A DNA stretch of 64,000 nt. Source: Bin87 sp965207585. Lineage in GTDB: Bacteria; Chloroflexota; Dehalococcoidia; Lucifugimonadales; UBA3495. Every line of letters begins with the position of its first letter. Positions within the stretch are counted from its first letter, which is position 1. The position numbers were made by a program, and so were the translations under genes. Shown here piece after piece: positions 17,394 to 26,678 of the stretch. The stretch is taken from assembly GCA_965207585.1 (NCBI GenBank), contig CBDBMT010000003.1:2976001-3040000 (forward strand), written 5' to 3'. A model generated the notes under the pieces. That model worked only from the letters and a program-made list of their open reading frames with translations. It was not told the DNA's origin and made no database searches.

Positions 17394-18615
17394 GATGCAA
17401 ACCAATCCTGGCGTGCTGAGCGGCTACCGGGTCCTCGATTTCGGCTGGGTGCTGGCCGGCGCGCTGCCGGGCATGGTCCTGGCCGATATGGGAGCCGAGG
17501 TAATCAAGGTCGAGACCCGGCAGCGCCTGGACTACATGCGAATGGGTCGTCCCATCGTCGGCGATCAGCCCGACCCGGAGCAGAACCCGATGTTCCACAA
17601 CGTGAACCGGGGCAAGCTCAGTGTCACCCTGAACATAGCCGAGCCCGAGGCCGTGGAGTTGGCCAAGGGGTTAGCCTCCCGCTGCGACGTGGTGATTGAG
17701 AATTTCTCCCCGGGCGTCATGGACCGCTTGGGGCTGGGTTACGAGGCCCTGCGCGCCGTCAAGCCCGACATCATCATGGCGTCGATTTCGTCCACCGGAC
17801 AGGAGGGGCCGCTTCGTGACCTGCGCGCCTACGCCCCTTCCATCGGGTCGCTGTCCGGTCTGGACAGCACCATGGGATACGAGGGCGGCGGTCCCTTGGG
17901 CCTGAAGCATGCCTTCGGGGATATTTGCGGCGCGCTGCACGCCGTGTTCGCTATCTCGTCCGCGTTGTTCCACCGGAACCGCTCCGGCCAGGGTCAGTAC
18001 ATCGACGTGTCCATGCTGCGGGCCACGGTGGTCACCCAGGGCGTTGGGCTGATGGAGCAGGCGCTGACCGGGCGCTCGCTTCAACCCCGCGGGAACTACG
18101 ATCCGACCATGGCGCCTTACGGCAATTACCCGTGCGCCGGCGAGGACAAGTGGGTGTCCATCGCGGTCCAGTCAGAAGGGGAATGGCAGGCGCTGGTGCA
18201 GGCCATGGGATCTCCGTCCTGGGCGGCCGATGGGCGGTTTGCCAGCCAATTCCGCCGCCAGCGCCACCGCCGCGAACTGGACGCGCTCATGTCCCGGTGG
18301 ACGGCCGAACACGAGGCTGATGCGATAACCGAGCTTCTGCAATCGCACGGAGTGGCCGCGGCTCCGGTGCTTGGAGCCGAAGAGCGGCTCTTCCATCCGC
18401 ACTTTATGGCCAGGGGCCTGTACCGCGACACGGATCACCCGGCGCTGGGCGCTGAGCCGGTGTTCAACCTGATGTGGAACCTGAGCAAGTCCCCGTCGCG
18501 GGTGCGGCGTCATGCCCCCTTGCTGGGCGAACACAATCGGGAGGTATTCGGCGGATATCTGGGGTTGAGCGAGGGAGAGCTGGCGGAGTTGGAAGAGCGG
18601 CAGGTAGTGTATTAG
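17374..18615 (+). CDS. Family III CoA-transferase
   Basis: About 413 residues from ATG 17374; other in-frame starts are GTG 17356 and ATG 17395, and the conserved region begins LSGYRVLDFGWVLAGALPG. Further signatures are MGAEVIKVETR, NRGKLSVTLN, VVIENFSPGVMDRLGLGY and GQGQYIDVSMLRATV. It belongs to the same superfamily as the 15821 gene but is clearly a different subfamily (the GYEGG/GLKHAFGD segment is absent there). It probably activates or deactivates an organic acid. It overlaps the small membrane gene upstream. Confidence 0.9.
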   Translation: MMTSENEMQTNPGVLSGYRVLDFGWVLAGALPGMVLADMGAEVIKVETRQRLDYMRMGRPIVGDQPDPEQNPMFHNVNRGKLSVTLNIAEPEAVELAKGLASRCDVVIENFSPGVMDRLGLGYEALRAVKPDIIMASISSTGQEGPLRDLRAYAPSIGSLSGLDSTMGYEGGGPLGLKHAFGDICGALHAVFAISSALFHRNRSGQGQYIDVSMLRATVVTQGVGLMEQALTGRSLQPRGNYDPTMAPYGNYPCAGEDKWVSIAVQSEGEWQALVQAMGSPSWAADGRFASQFRRQRHRRELDALMSRWTAEHEADAITELLQSHGVAAAPVLGAEERLFHPHFMARGLYRDTDHPALGAEPVFNLMWNLSKSPSRVRRHAPLLGEHNREVFGGYLGLSEGELAELEERQVVY

Positions 18616-18652
18616 GTATCAGCCGGCGTTAGCGTTGCCGGGGTGGGTAACG

Positions 18653-19684
18653 ATGCTGAAATTGGGCCGGCTCGGCTATATCTACAACGCCAGTGCCCCG
18701 GAGTTGATTGAGCTGTTTCTGGTGGCCGCTGTGGCCGCCGTGTTGGTGATCCGGGCTTTTCTGGCGCTGACCGGCTATCCGCAAATCGGCGGCGACGGCT
18801 TGCACATCGCCCACATGCTATGGGGCGGGCTGTTCATGCTGCTGGCGATGCTGCTGCTGTTTGTCGCGCTGGGTCGCCCCGTCCAGCGTCTGGCGGCCAT
18901 CCTGGGCGGCGTCGGTTTCGGAACTTTCATTGACGAGTTGGGCAAGTTCACTACCGACGACAACAATTATTTTTACGAGCCTACCATCGGCCTGATTTAC
19001 ATTATTTTCATCGCGATCTTTCTGGTATCGCGCGCCGCCCGTGCCCGCGTGACGCTTGACTCCGACGCGGCGCAGGCCAACGCCTTCATCCTGCTGGCGT
19101 CGGCTACCGGGGGCCGCATGGACGCACATACGAAAGAGGAGGCGCTGCGGCTGCTGGCCCGAGCCGATACGGCCAGCCCGCTGGTTCGGACGGTCACCGC
19201 CTATGCCGCCGGACTGGAAGCGGGGGCGGCGTTTGACTGGCGGTTCTACTTCAAAATACGCGACGCGCTGGCGCGGGGGTACGGCAGAGTAGCGCTGCAC
19301 CGCTGGTTCCGGCCGGCGCTGCTGGCTTTTTTTGCTCTTTTTGCCCTGGGCCAGCTTGGGCTGGCCGTTTTCCTGATCGCCGTTGGCGTTATCGCCGGCG
19401 CCGATGAATTGTCGCTCTCCTTTACCGATACGGCCCAACTGGCATCGTCGGTGGCTTCCGCCATCATCGTCGCCTGGGGCATCTGGCGGCTCAGGCGCTC
19501 CCGCCTCGTGGCCTACCGCTGGTTTGTCCGGGCCGTGCTGATAAGTATCTTTGTTACGCAGGTTTTCGCTTTTCTGGAAACGGAGTTTGCCGCGCTAACT
19601 GCGCTGGTGGTCAACCTGCTGATTTATGCCGCGCTGCGGTATATGATAGAGCGCGAGGCGAATCCACCCCCGGCAACACCTTGA
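18653..19684 (+). CDS. Polytopic membrane protein, unknown
   Basis: About 343 residues, start ATG 18653 preceded by GGGGTGGG (a TTG at 18635 is also possible). Three to four helices occur in the first ~135 residues, then a soluble segment (~140-225) with a predicted helical region, then three to four more helices to the C-terminus. The motif GFGTFIDELGKFTTDDNNYFYEP sits between helices and is the most distinctive feature. The stop codon overlaps the upstream reading frame of the MaoC-like gene. No function assigned. Confidence 0.55.
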   Translation: MLKLGRLGYIYNASAPELIELFLVAAVAAVLVIRAFLALTGYPQIGGDGLHIAHMLWGGLFMLLAMLLLFVALGRPVQRLAAILGGVGFGTFIDELGKFTTDDNNYFYEPTIGLIYIIFIAIFLVSRAARARVTLDSDAAQANAFILLASATGGRMDAHTKEEALRLLARADTASPLVRTVTAYAAGLEAGAAFDWRFYFKIRDALARGYGRVALHRWFRPALLAFFALFALGQLGLAVFLIAVGVIAGADELSLSFTDTAQLASSVASAIIVAWGIWRLRRSRLVAYRWFVRAVLISIFVTQVFAFLETEFAALTALVVNLLIYAALRYMIEREANPPPATP

Positions 19685-19710
19685 GAAACCGAGGCAACGA
19701 GGACAATCGC

Positions 19711-20946
19711 ATGACCCAACAGCAGGCCCAGCAACAGGTTGTCGAAACCCTCCCCGAAGTGGAGGGGGGCATCTCCGACGAAGCGCTGGCCGCCGCCCGC
19801 GCCATGATCGGCGTGCGGATGCGCACCGAGCAGTACGTGCGCCAGGCGACGCTGGACACCATGCTCAACTTCGTCAACGGGATCGGCGACGCCAACCCGC
19901 TGTTTCGGGACCAGGAATACGCCGCCTACTCCAAGTACGGCAGCGTTGTCGGCCATCCGTGCGCTCCCTACATGCGGCACTGGTCGGGCCGGACCCGGTG
20001 GGGTCTGCCGGGAGTCCACGGGTTCTTCGCGGGGAACGACTGGGAGTTTTTCCGTGTGCTCCGCCCCGGCGACGCGGTGAACTGTGTCGAGCGGGTCCTG
20101 GACGTGCAGGAAAAGCAGAGCGCGTACTCCGGCCGGCTCGTGATTCAGTACGTGGAGACTACCTACTCCAACCAGCGGGACGAGGTGGTGGCCCGCGTCG
20201 TCGGCTGGTGCACCCGCCACCAGCGTCGGGCCTCCCGCGAGCGCGGCAAGTACGCGGACGTGCCCAAGCGCCACGAGTATACCGAGGACGAACTGGCGCG
20301 GATCGACGAGCAGGTGCTCAACGAAACCGCGCGCGGGGGGCAGCCCCGCTACTGGGAAGACACCGAAATCGGCGAAGAGCTGCCCACCGTGGTTCGCGGG
20401 CCGCTGTCCCTCCAGGACGTGAGCGCGTTCCTGGTCGGCACCGGCCGCTCCAGCGCACACGGCGTGCTGCTGCGTGAGGCGATGCGCCATCCCAACCACT
20501 TCTTCCGGAACCCGGAGTCCGGCGGCGGCCTGGAGTACACTGGCATCGGCCACCTGCGCGACTCGGTGGCGGAGGCGGTGGGCGTGCCCGGCGCATACGA
20601 TTACGGGCCACAGCGGGTGTCCTGGCTGGGAACCCTGATGACCAACTGGATGGGCGACGACGCTTTCCTGAAGCGGCTCCGGGTGGAGACGCGGCGGTTC
20701 AACGTCTACGGCGACACGCAGTTCTGCAAGGGACGTGTGGCACGCAAGTACATCCACCAGGGCAACGCGTTGGTGGACGTGGACATCTGGGCCGAGAACC
20801 AGCGCGGCGAGGTTACCGCTCCCGGCACAGCCACCGTGCTGCTGCCTTCCCGCGACCCGCGCAACCCCTGGTTCACCGACGGCAGCCACCTCTCGTTGCG
20901 TGACGTAGCGCTACCGGAAGAAGCGCCGCCCATCCTTCCTGTGTGA
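19711..20946 (+). CDS. MaoC-like acyl dehydratase, two hot-dog domains
   Basis: About 411 residues from ATG 19711, with GAGG upstream. Two domains are visible. The N-terminal one (~30-170) contains FVNGIGDANPLFRDQEYA, the FAS1-like/MaoC D-x-N-P-x-H-related segment. The C-terminal one (~220-400) holds DTEIGEELPTVVRGPLSLQD and a NVYGDTQFCKGRV segment. These enzymes hydrate enoyl-CoA or dehydrate 3-hydroxyacyl-CoA esters. With the CoA-transferases just upstream it would fit an acyl-CoA degradation pathway. The usual catalytic His of the D-x-N-P-x-H motif is replaced here (NPLFRD), so activity needs checking. Confidence 0.75.
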   Translation: MTQQQAQQQVVETLPEVEGGISDEALAAARAMIGVRMRTEQYVRQATLDTMLNFVNGIGDANPLFRDQEYAAYSKYGSVVGHPCAPYMRHWSGRTRWGLPGVHGFFAGNDWEFFRVLRPGDAVNCVERVLDVQEKQSAYSGRLVIQYVETTYSNQRDEVVARVVGWCTRHQRRASRERGKYADVPKRHEYTEDELARIDEQVLNETARGGQPRYWEDTEIGEELPTVVRGPLSLQDVSAFLVGTGRSSAHGVLLREAMRHPNHFFRNPESGGGLEYTGIGHLRDSVAEAVGVPGAYDYGPQRVSWLGTLMTNWMGDDAFLKRLRVETRRFNVYGDTQFCKGRVARKYIHQGNALVDVDIWAENQRGEVTAPGTATVLLPSRDPRNPWFTDGSHLSLRDVALPEEAPPILPV

Positions 20947-20953
20947 GGGCTCT

Positions 20954-21508
20954 TCAGTAGGCGAATATATCGTCCACGGCGCAGGCGAAACCGGGCAGCA
21001 CCGGCTCGCAGGTCAGGGTATCGCCGGGGCGGAATCGCCGCACCGTGCCGTCAGCATGATGCGCAATTACTTCCGCACTGCCAATGTATGCGACCAGAAC
21101 CAGCCTTACACCCGCGTCCAGCCACATCCGCGTTTTGGCGTCCACCACCGATGACCGATAGTCGCCCGCAATCACTTCCACCACCAGATCAGGAATTATT
21201 TCGGAGTAACCGCTGGACGGCGACGCGCCGGCGATGCGCTCATGAGAAGTGAAAGCGTAATCGGGAGCGCGAACCGTATCGGGGCCGTGTTCGATGAAAA
21301 CCCCGGTTTCAGCAGCGTAGGTTTTACCCAGGTTGTTTGCCTCAACGAAGTTCCCGATGCGCCGGCCAATGCGGTCCGTTACTGCACCGTGAGGTGCGCT
21401 GGCAGGCGCCATCGTAATCAACACTCCTCGTATCAGTTCGTAGCGTTTACCGTCATCGGGCAACGCGAGCAGTTCAGAAGCGGTCATCGGTTTTTTGGCA
21501 GTAGTCAT
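20954..21508 (-). CDS. Uma2-family (DUF820) endonuclease-like protein
   Basis: 184 residues from ATG 21508, with GGAG nine bases upstream; an earlier in-frame start exists at 21535. Uma2 proteins have a PD-(D/E)xK nuclease fold. Visible elements are LPDDGKRYELIRGVL near the N-terminus, RAPDYAFTS, PDLVVEVIAGDYR (D and E of the active site) and the following DAKTRMWLDAGV with the Lys. These proteins are abundant in cyanobacteria and Chloroflexota and are often linked with mobile DNA. Role unknown. It is convergent with the MaoC-like gene. Confidence 0.8.
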   Translation of the reverse strand: MTTAKKPMTASELLALPDDGKRYELIRGVLITMAPASAPHGAVTDRIGRRIGNFVEANNLGKTYAAETGVFIEHGPDTVRAPDYAFTSHERIAGASPSSGYSEIIPDLVVEVIAGDYRSSVVDAKTRMWLDAGVRLVLVAYIGSAEVIAHHADGTVRRFRPGDTLTCEPVLPGFACAVDDIFAY

Positions 21509-21582
21509 GGCCGATGTCTCCAATGCGCGCAGCAAGGTAATCAGCAGATTGCCAGACAGTGTAACGAAGTCGGTTCGCCTGT

Positions 21583-22803
21583 TCAGGGAATGAGCTTCAC
21601 AAACCGACGTCGCCCCGCGCGCACAACGTCTCCCGCGTTTATCGCCAACTCCTCACCCATGGCGGGGCTAAGTCGCCGCCCGTCGGCGAGGATCAGCTCC
21701 ACCGCGCCCTGACCCAGCAATCGCCGCGCTTCCCCGTTGCTGCTGACGAGGCCGGTCTGCACCAGCAGGCGGTGGATCGGCAACCCGGATACTTCGGACA
21801 GCGGAACCTCCGGCATGTCGTCCGGAAGATCCCGCCGCTGTACCACCTGCTCGAAATGGGACTGGGCGGAGTCGGCGGCATCACCGTCGTGGAAGGTAGC
21901 CGTGATGCGATGGGCCAGTTCCTTTTTGAAGTCCATCGGATTGGCCGTTTCCGACTCCATAGCGTGCGTCATCTCTGTAATGTCGGCGTCCGGCACATCG
22001 GTCAGGTACTCGTAGTAGGATGAGATCAGCTCGTCAGGCAGGGACATCAGCTTGCCGTACATTTCCTCCGGTGGCTCTTCCAGCGCGACGTAGTTGCCGA
22101 GGCTCTTGCTCATCTTCTGCACGCCGTCGGTTCCCACCAGGATGGGCATCATGAAACACTGCTGAGGGGTTTGTCCCATCATCCCCTGCAGTTCTCGGCC
22201 CACGAGCAGGTTGAACATCTGGTCCGTGCCGCCGAATTCCACGTCGGATTCAATGACCACGGAGTCGTAAGCCTGCATCAACGGATAGAGCATCTCGGTG
22301 ATGGCGATGGGCTGGTTCTGCGCGTAGCGGTTGGCGAAATCCTCCCGATGGAGGAACTGGTTGATGGTGAACCGGCTGGTGAGCTCGATGACGTTGGCCA
22401 GGGTGAATTCGCCGAACCACTGGCTCTGCCATTCCACCTGGGTGCGGTCCCGGTCCACGACCTTGAAGAACTGGCGCATGTATGATTCGGCGTTTTCCAG
22501 CACCTCGGCGTGGGTGAGCATGGTGCGCGTCGCCGAACGGCCCGAAGGATCGCCGATCTGCGCGGTCCAGTCGCCGACGATGAGGATGACCTGGTGTCCC
22601 AGATCCTGAAGCTGGCGGAGCTTGCGGAGCCCGACGACGTGACCCAGGTGGATGTCCGGGCGGCTGGGGTCGAAGCCCATCTTCAGGCGCAGCGGTGTGC
22701 CCCGCCGCAGCATGGCGGTGAACTCCTCCTCGGAGATGATCCGGCTCACGCCTCGCCGCGTGATGGTGGACAGGTTTTCGGGGATCTGGACTTGGCTGGT
22801 CAA
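21583..22803 (-). CDS. tyrS: Tyrosyl-tRNA synthetase
   Basis: 406-residue class Ic aminoacyl-tRNA synthetase that charges tRNA-Tyr. The HIGH motif appears as HLGHVVGL near residue 52, with FDPSRPDIHLGH in front. GDWTAQIGDPSGRS, QAYDSVVIESDVEFGGTDQ and the KMSKSLGNYV loop follow. The C-terminal ~65 residues form an S4 RNA-binding domain (LPIHRLLVQTGLVSSNGEARRLL). This matches the long TyrS type 2. It follows ribF on the minus strand with a 39-base gap, so they may share a transcript. Confidence 0.95.
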   Translation of the reverse strand: MTSQVQIPENLSTITRRGVSRIISEEEFTAMLRRGTPLRLKMGFDPSRPDIHLGHVVGLRKLRQLQDLGHQVILIVGDWTAQIGDPSGRSATRTMLTHAEVLENAESYMRQFFKVVDRDRTQVEWQSQWFGEFTLANVIELTSRFTINQFLHREDFANRYAQNQPIAITEMLYPLMQAYDSVVIESDVEFGGTDQMFNLLVGRELQGMMGQTPQQCFMMPILVGTDGVQKMSKSLGNYVALEEPPEEMYGKLMSLPDELISSYYEYLTDVPDADITEMTHAMESETANPMDFKKELAHRITATFHDGDAADSAQSHFEQVVQRRDLPDDMPEVPLSEVSGLPIHRLLVQTGLVSSNGEARRLLGQGAVELILADGRRLSPAMGEELAINAGDVVRAGRRRFVKLIP

Positions 22804-22842
22804 CGCTCACCTCGCCTTTGTTGGTCAACTCTGACCGGCGGA

Positions 22843-23829
22843 TCAGCCGTTTTCCTGCCGGTCGTGCTGCTCGAGCACCAGACGGGCGTTCGCCACGTCG
22901 CGGTTCATCTGGGAGATGAGGGCATCGATGCCATCAAAGGTTTCCTGGCCGCGCAGCCGGGAAACGAACTCGAGCTTCAGGTTTTCGTCGTAGATGTCAT
23001 CCGAGAAATCCAGCAGGTGCGCTTCGATCAGGCGCTGGCTGAGGCCGAAGGTGGGTCGCACGCCGATGCTGGTGGCCGCCATGTGTCGCACGCCGTTTAC
23101 GGTGGCATAGGTGGCGTACACGCCGTCGGCCGGAATCACGAAGTTCTCAATGGGAATGATATTGGCGGTGGGAAAGCCCAGTTGGCGGCCCATCTTGGCG
23201 CCGTGTACAACGATGCCATCGGTGGCGTAAGGCCGTCCCAGCAGGAATTCTGCGCCATCGACGTTCCCATCCGCCAGGGCGTTACGGACCCGACGACTGC
23301 GCACCGTGCTGCCCTCCAGCTCCAGGGGAGGCACCGTCTCCACCCAGAAACCGAGCGCCGCCCCCCGGCGCCGCAAGTAGTCCAGGTTTCCGCTGCGGTT
23401 CCGCCCCAGGGCGAAGTCGGGGCCGGTGACGATGCCGCGCATGTGGAGGCAATCGACCAGCATGTGCGTAAATTCGTTGGCATCGAGGTTGGCGATGTCG
23501 TTGGTGAACTCGACGCAGATAACGCTTTCGACTCCAGCGTCGTGCAGGAGCCGGATCTTTTCTTCAGGGGTGATGATCTTGGTGACGGTGCGTTCAGGAT
23601 TCACCACTTCCGCCGGATGGTTGCTGAAAGTGATCACAGTGGGAATCAGGGGAGGCTCCGCCAACTCCAGCATTCGATTTAGCAGGTGACGGTGCCCGCG
23701 ATGCACGCCGTCAAAGACCCCAATGGTGACCACGGTGCCCGCGTCGTGAAGCGGAGCGGCATCGGACAACGCCTGATGGAAGGCCCCCCGGCCCGGAGTT
23801 CCTGAAGTTGGATTGTCCGAGGAGAGCAT
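22843..23829 (-). CDS. ribF: Bifunctional riboflavin kinase / FAD synthetase
   Basis: 328 residues. The N-terminal FAD synthetase (nucleotidyltransferase) domain shows IGVFDGVHRGHRHLLNRM and TFSNHPAEVV. The C-terminal riboflavin kinase domain starts near residue 190 with GRPYATDGIVVHGAKMGRQ, LGFPTANI and ends with LEFVSRLRGQETFDGIDAL. It converts riboflavin to FMN and FAD, supplying the many flavoenzymes in this region. No FMN riboswitch was seen in the 279 bases upstream. Confidence 0.93.
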   Translation of the reverse strand: MLSSDNPTSGTPGRGAFHQALSDAAPLHDAGTVVTIGVFDGVHRGHRHLLNRMLELAEPPLIPTVITFSNHPAEVVNPERTVTKIITPEEKIRLLHDAGVESVICVEFTNDIANLDANEFTHMLVDCLHMRGIVTGPDFALGRNRSGNLDYLRRRGAALGFWVETVPPLELEGSTVRSRRVRNALADGNVDGAEFLLGRPYATDGIVVHGAKMGRQLGFPTANIIPIENFVIPADGVYATYATVNGVRHMAATSIGVRPTFGLSQRLIEAHLLDFSDDIYDENLKLEFVSRLRGQETFDGIDALISQMNRDVANARLVLEQHDRQENG

Positions 23830-24108
23830 GGCGTCCAGGTGGCCAGTGGAGTCAGAAGATGCGAAACTTGGCCGCAGCCGGCCGGGCTCCCGATTCGGGC
23901 TCCCGCCTCGTGCTAATTGCGGCGTGAATTGGCGCGACCGATGGTAGCACAGGGCCCCCTGCCGGGCAAGCCGACGGGTGCGCGCGAGCCGGCATATACT
24001 TAGGTGTTGTTGGGAGTATGGCGGCCAAAAGCCCCGAAATTTGTTGCCGCTGCATTCGTCAGCCGCTGCCCGACCGGTTTTACAATGCCACCACGAAAAT
24101 CATCTTCA

Positions 24109-24684
24109 ATGAGAATTTCCGGCGGCTTCTCCAGGGGTCTCCCATTGTTGGGGGCGGCAGTGGCCGGAGTGCGACCTACCACCGAGAGAGTTAGATCCGC
24201 GATTTTCAACATTCTGCGCCCCGACAAAGTGGAAGGCGGCCGCGTGCTTGACCTGTACGCCGGTACGGGCAGCTTGGGCATCGAAGCCCTCAGTCGCGGC
24301 GCAATGCACGCCGACTTTGTGGAACGCAACCGTCGTCAATGTCGGGTGATACAGGAGAATTTGGACTTCACGGGTTATAGCGATGCCGGTCATGTTATTT
24401 GTGCCGACGTATTGGACTGGTTGAACAGATCCGCCGCCAACCCGGATGACAAAGAGACGTATGACCTTGTCGTTTTGGACCCTCCTTACCGAATGGGAGA
24501 ACCTACTCCAACCCTGAAACGACTGGCCCAATCCGGGCTGCTCAACGTGGACTCTGTTGTAGTCGTCGGCTTCAGCAATCGCGTAACTTTGCCCGCAGAT
24601 GTCCATAGTCTGCATGAAATTGATCGGCGCAGCTACGGGGATAATGCGGTAGGATTCTACGTCGTTCGCGCCGCCGTGAACTGA
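24109..24684 (+). CDS. rsmD: 16S rRNA (guanine(966)-N2)-methyltransferase
   Basis: 191 residues from ATG 24109, chosen because family members begin MRI-x-x-G; the open frame extends upstream but is not conserved. The SAM-binding motif is LDLYAGTGSLGIEALSRGA and the catalytic motif is VVLDPPY, both diagnostic of RsmD. It methylates G966 of 16S rRNA during 30S assembly. coaD follows 32 bases downstream, the usual rsmD-coaD pairing. Confidence 0.92.
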   Translation: MRISGGFSRGLPLLGAAVAGVRPTTERVRSAIFNILRPDKVEGGRVLDLYAGTGSLGIEALSRGAMHADFVERNRRQCRVIQENLDFTGYSDAGHVICADVLDWLNRSAANPDDKETYDLVVLDPPYRMGEPTPTLKRLAQSGLLNVDSVVVVGFSNRVTLPADVHSLHEIDRRSYGDNAVGFYVVRAAVN

Positions 24685-24716
24685 CTGAAATTGACAACGA
24701 ATTGGAGTATCCCCGA

Positions 24717-25205
24717 ATGGTAACCGCTCTTTATCCCGGCACATTCGACCCCGTGACCATGGGGCATCTGAACGTGGCTCAACGTGCGGCTCGGCTGTTC
24801 GACAGCCTGATCGTGGCCGTCTATGACACCCCTTCCAAGAGCCTGTTGTTCAACACCGAAGAGCGCGTCGGATTGATGCGGGAAGCGGTGGCCGAGATGT
24901 CCAACGTCACGGTCCGGCCGTTCAACGGTCTGGTGGTTAACACCGCCCGGAACGCCGGCGCGGCCGCCATCATCCGGGGCCTCCGCAGTGGCCCGGATTT
25001 CGAGTACGAGTCCCAGATGTTCTTCATGAACCGACGCCTGGAGCCGGAAGTCGACATGGTGTCGCTGATGAGCGACCAGGAGCACATGTTCATCAGTTCC
25101 AGCCTGCTCAAAGAGGTCGCCCAGTTGGGCGGCGATATCTCCGGCATGGTCCCGGATCACGTGGCTCGGGCACTTGCGGAAAAATACCAACTGCCGCAGC
25201 GGTAG
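24717..25205 (+). CDS. coaD: Pantetheine-phosphate adenylyltransferase
   Basis: 162 residues, ATG 24717 with GGAG upstream. It joins 4'-phosphopantetheine and ATP to form dephospho-CoA in coenzyme A synthesis. Signatures are YPGTFDPVTMGHLNV (the T/HxGH-type nucleotidyltransferase motif), IIRGLRSGPDFEYESQM and ISSSLLKEVAQLGGD. Length is normal for CoaD. Confidence 0.95.
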   Translation: MVTALYPGTFDPVTMGHLNVAQRAARLFDSLIVAVYDTPSKSLLFNTEERVGLMREAVAEMSNVTVRPFNGLVVNTARNAGAAAIIRGLRSGPDFEYESQMFFMNRRLEPEVDMVSLMSDQEHMFISSSLLKEVAQLGGDISGMVPDHVARALAEKYQLPQR

Positions 25206-25247
25206 CCGCTCACGCGCAATCTGAAACCGCCGGCCAAGGGGGTCATC

Positions 25248-25811
25248 ATAGATATCAACAGCATCATCGACCGCATCGAATTGTTGGTGGACTCGAGCAA
25301 GTCCGTGCCGCTCAGCAACAACGTGATGGTCGACAAGAGCAAGATCGGCGAGCTCGTAGCCCAGCTGCGCATGGCCGTCCCTCAGGAGATCCGACATGCC
25401 GAGGAAATGCTGTCCCGCAAGGATGACATCATGTCCTCCGCCGTGTCCGAGGCCCACCAGGCCCGCCAGCAGTTGGAACAGGATTTCCGCACCCGCCTCA
25501 GCGAGCATGAGCTGGGCCGCAAGGCGGAGGAAATGCTGCGTGAAGCCGAAGCAACCTCCCGACGGATGATCGACGCGGCGGAGCGCGAGGCGGAAAGCCG
25601 CCGGAACCAGGCCGATGCCTATGCGCTGCGCACTCTGCGGGACCTGGAGCGCGAACTGACCACGGCCACCGGGTCAGTTCGCAAGGGCATAGACGTGCTT
25701 GCGGGTTCGACCTTGGCCGCCAGCGTGAGTCCCGGCATCCCCTCACCCCATGATTTCGCGCCCAATCCGAACGATGAGAGGGAGACTGCCGACTACGGGA
25801 CCTTCCGCTAG
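25248..25811 (+). CDS. Coiled-coil protein following coaD; likely ATA start
   Basis: Protein of about 187 residues if begun at ATA 25248. A strong AAGGGGG ribosome site ends 5 bases before that codon, and the first residues read (M)DINSIIDRIELLVDSSKSV, which looks like the N-terminus of the Chloroflexota proteins found next to coaD. The nearest standard start is TTG 25281, which would cut off this conserved segment and has no ribosome site. Residues ~55-140 are a highly charged helical coiled coil (EEMLREAEATSRRMIDAAE) resembling DivIVA or ATP-synthase b stalks. No membrane segment. Function unknown. A hairpin terminator follows at 25839. Confidence 0.65.
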   Translation: MDINSIIDRIELLVDSSKSVPLSNNVMVDKSKIGELVAQLRMAVPQEIRHAEEMLSRKDDIMSSAVSEAHQARQQLEQDFRTRLSEHELGRKAEEMLREAEATSRRMIDAAEREAESRRNQADAYALRTLRDLERELTTATGSVRKGIDVLAGSTLAASVSPGIPSPHDFAPNPNDERETADYGTFR

Positions 25812-25838
25812 GTTGTCAGTCCGAATTGAATACTAGCC

Positions 25839-25862
25839 GAGGCGGGCAAACACCCGCCTCTT
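25839..25862 (+). terminator. Terminator after the coaD-linked coiled-coil gene
   Basis: 8-bp stem GAGGCGGG/CCCGCCTC with loop CAAACA (25839-25860), followed by TT. The T tail is short, but the position between two transcription units fits. Confidence 0.6.
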
Positions 25863-25920
25863 CGCCGTCCGATACGGCCGGCGCTACTCACGCCAGACTG
25901 TTGGAAAGCATGATTTCCGC

Positions 25921-25951
25921 TTGACATCGGCGACTCTCGCGGGTGTACAAT
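25921..25951 (+). promoter_or_regulatory. Putative promoter of the bifunctional nuclease gene
   Basis: Perfect -35 TTGACA (25921-25926) and -10 TACAAT (25946-25951, 5 of 6 matches) are separated by 19 bases, slightly long. It lies 85 bases before the start codon at 26036. Confidence 0.5.
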
Positions 25952-26035
25952 CCGGCGTGCCTGCTGGTTGGAAATATGCTCGAGCGTGATCCGACCACAC
26001 CATCCCGGAAGCGTTGATTGGAGTGACGGAGCGAG

Positions 26036-26578
26036 ATGCGTGAACTGGTAATCGACAGCATCCGGATCAGCCAGATGAACTATCAGCGGGTGGTGGTCCT
26101 CAAGGAGTTGGCCACCGAGCTCTTCCTGTTGATTTGGATTGGCCCCACCGAGGCCGAAGCGATCGCCGTTAAAATGCAGGGCATGTCGGTCCCGCGGCCG
26201 CTTACGCACGACCTTTTCGTTGACCTGGTGAAGTCGATGGGCGGGACGTTCGAACACATCCTGGTAAACGATCTTCAGAACGAAACGTTTTACGCCAAGA
26301 TCGTGGTCAGGATCGGCGACCGTACCCACGAAATAGACTCCCGCCCCAGCGACGCCATGGCGGTTGCCGTGCGGGCTGAAGTGCCGATTTACGTGGATGA
26401 CCAGGTGATGGACAAGGCCGCGATCTCGATGGACCAGGAAACCGGCCAACCCGCGGTGGCCCCGGAAGCGGGAGGAGAATCCGCCCCTGCTGAGGTTACC
26501 GAAGAAGAGCTTCAAGGATTGTCGGCCTTCACTGATCTGATCAACGAACTGGACATGGAAGACTTTGAGCGTAAGTAG
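26036..26578 (+). CDS. Bifunctional nuclease (DUF151) family protein
   Basis: 180 residues. The DUF151 domain covers residues ~5-135: VLKELATELFLLIWIGPTEAEAIA, RPLTHDLFVDLVKSMGG, and DSRPSDAMAVAVRAEVPIYV, the family's best conserved stretch. Family members have been described with RNase and DNase activity, though the cellular role is unclear. A variable acidic tail (~140-180) ends the protein. Its own promoter and terminator make it monocistronic. Confidence 0.88.
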   Translation: MRELVIDSIRISQMNYQRVVVLKELATELFLLIWIGPTEAEAIAVKMQGMSVPRPLTHDLFVDLVKSMGGTFEHILVNDLQNETFYAKIVVRIGDRTHEIDSRPSDAMAVAVRAEVPIYVDDQVMDKAAISMDQETGQPAVAPEAGGESAPAEVTEEELQGLSAFTDLINELDMEDFERK

Positions 26579-26619
26579 GCGCCAAATGCATACCAGCGGC
26601 GCGACGACGAATACTGCCC

Positions 26620-26642
26620 CGCCCCTGCAGGTGGGGCGTTTT
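26620..26642 (+). terminator. Rho-independent terminator after the bifunctional nuclease gene
   Basis: Stem CGCCCC/GGGGCG with a 7-base loop (26620-26638), directly followed by TTTT. It separates the nuclease gene from the ATP synthase promoter. Confidence 0.7.
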
Positions 26643-26678
26643 CGTAAACCGGGTTACGATTTCTGCAAAAATCTCCGA

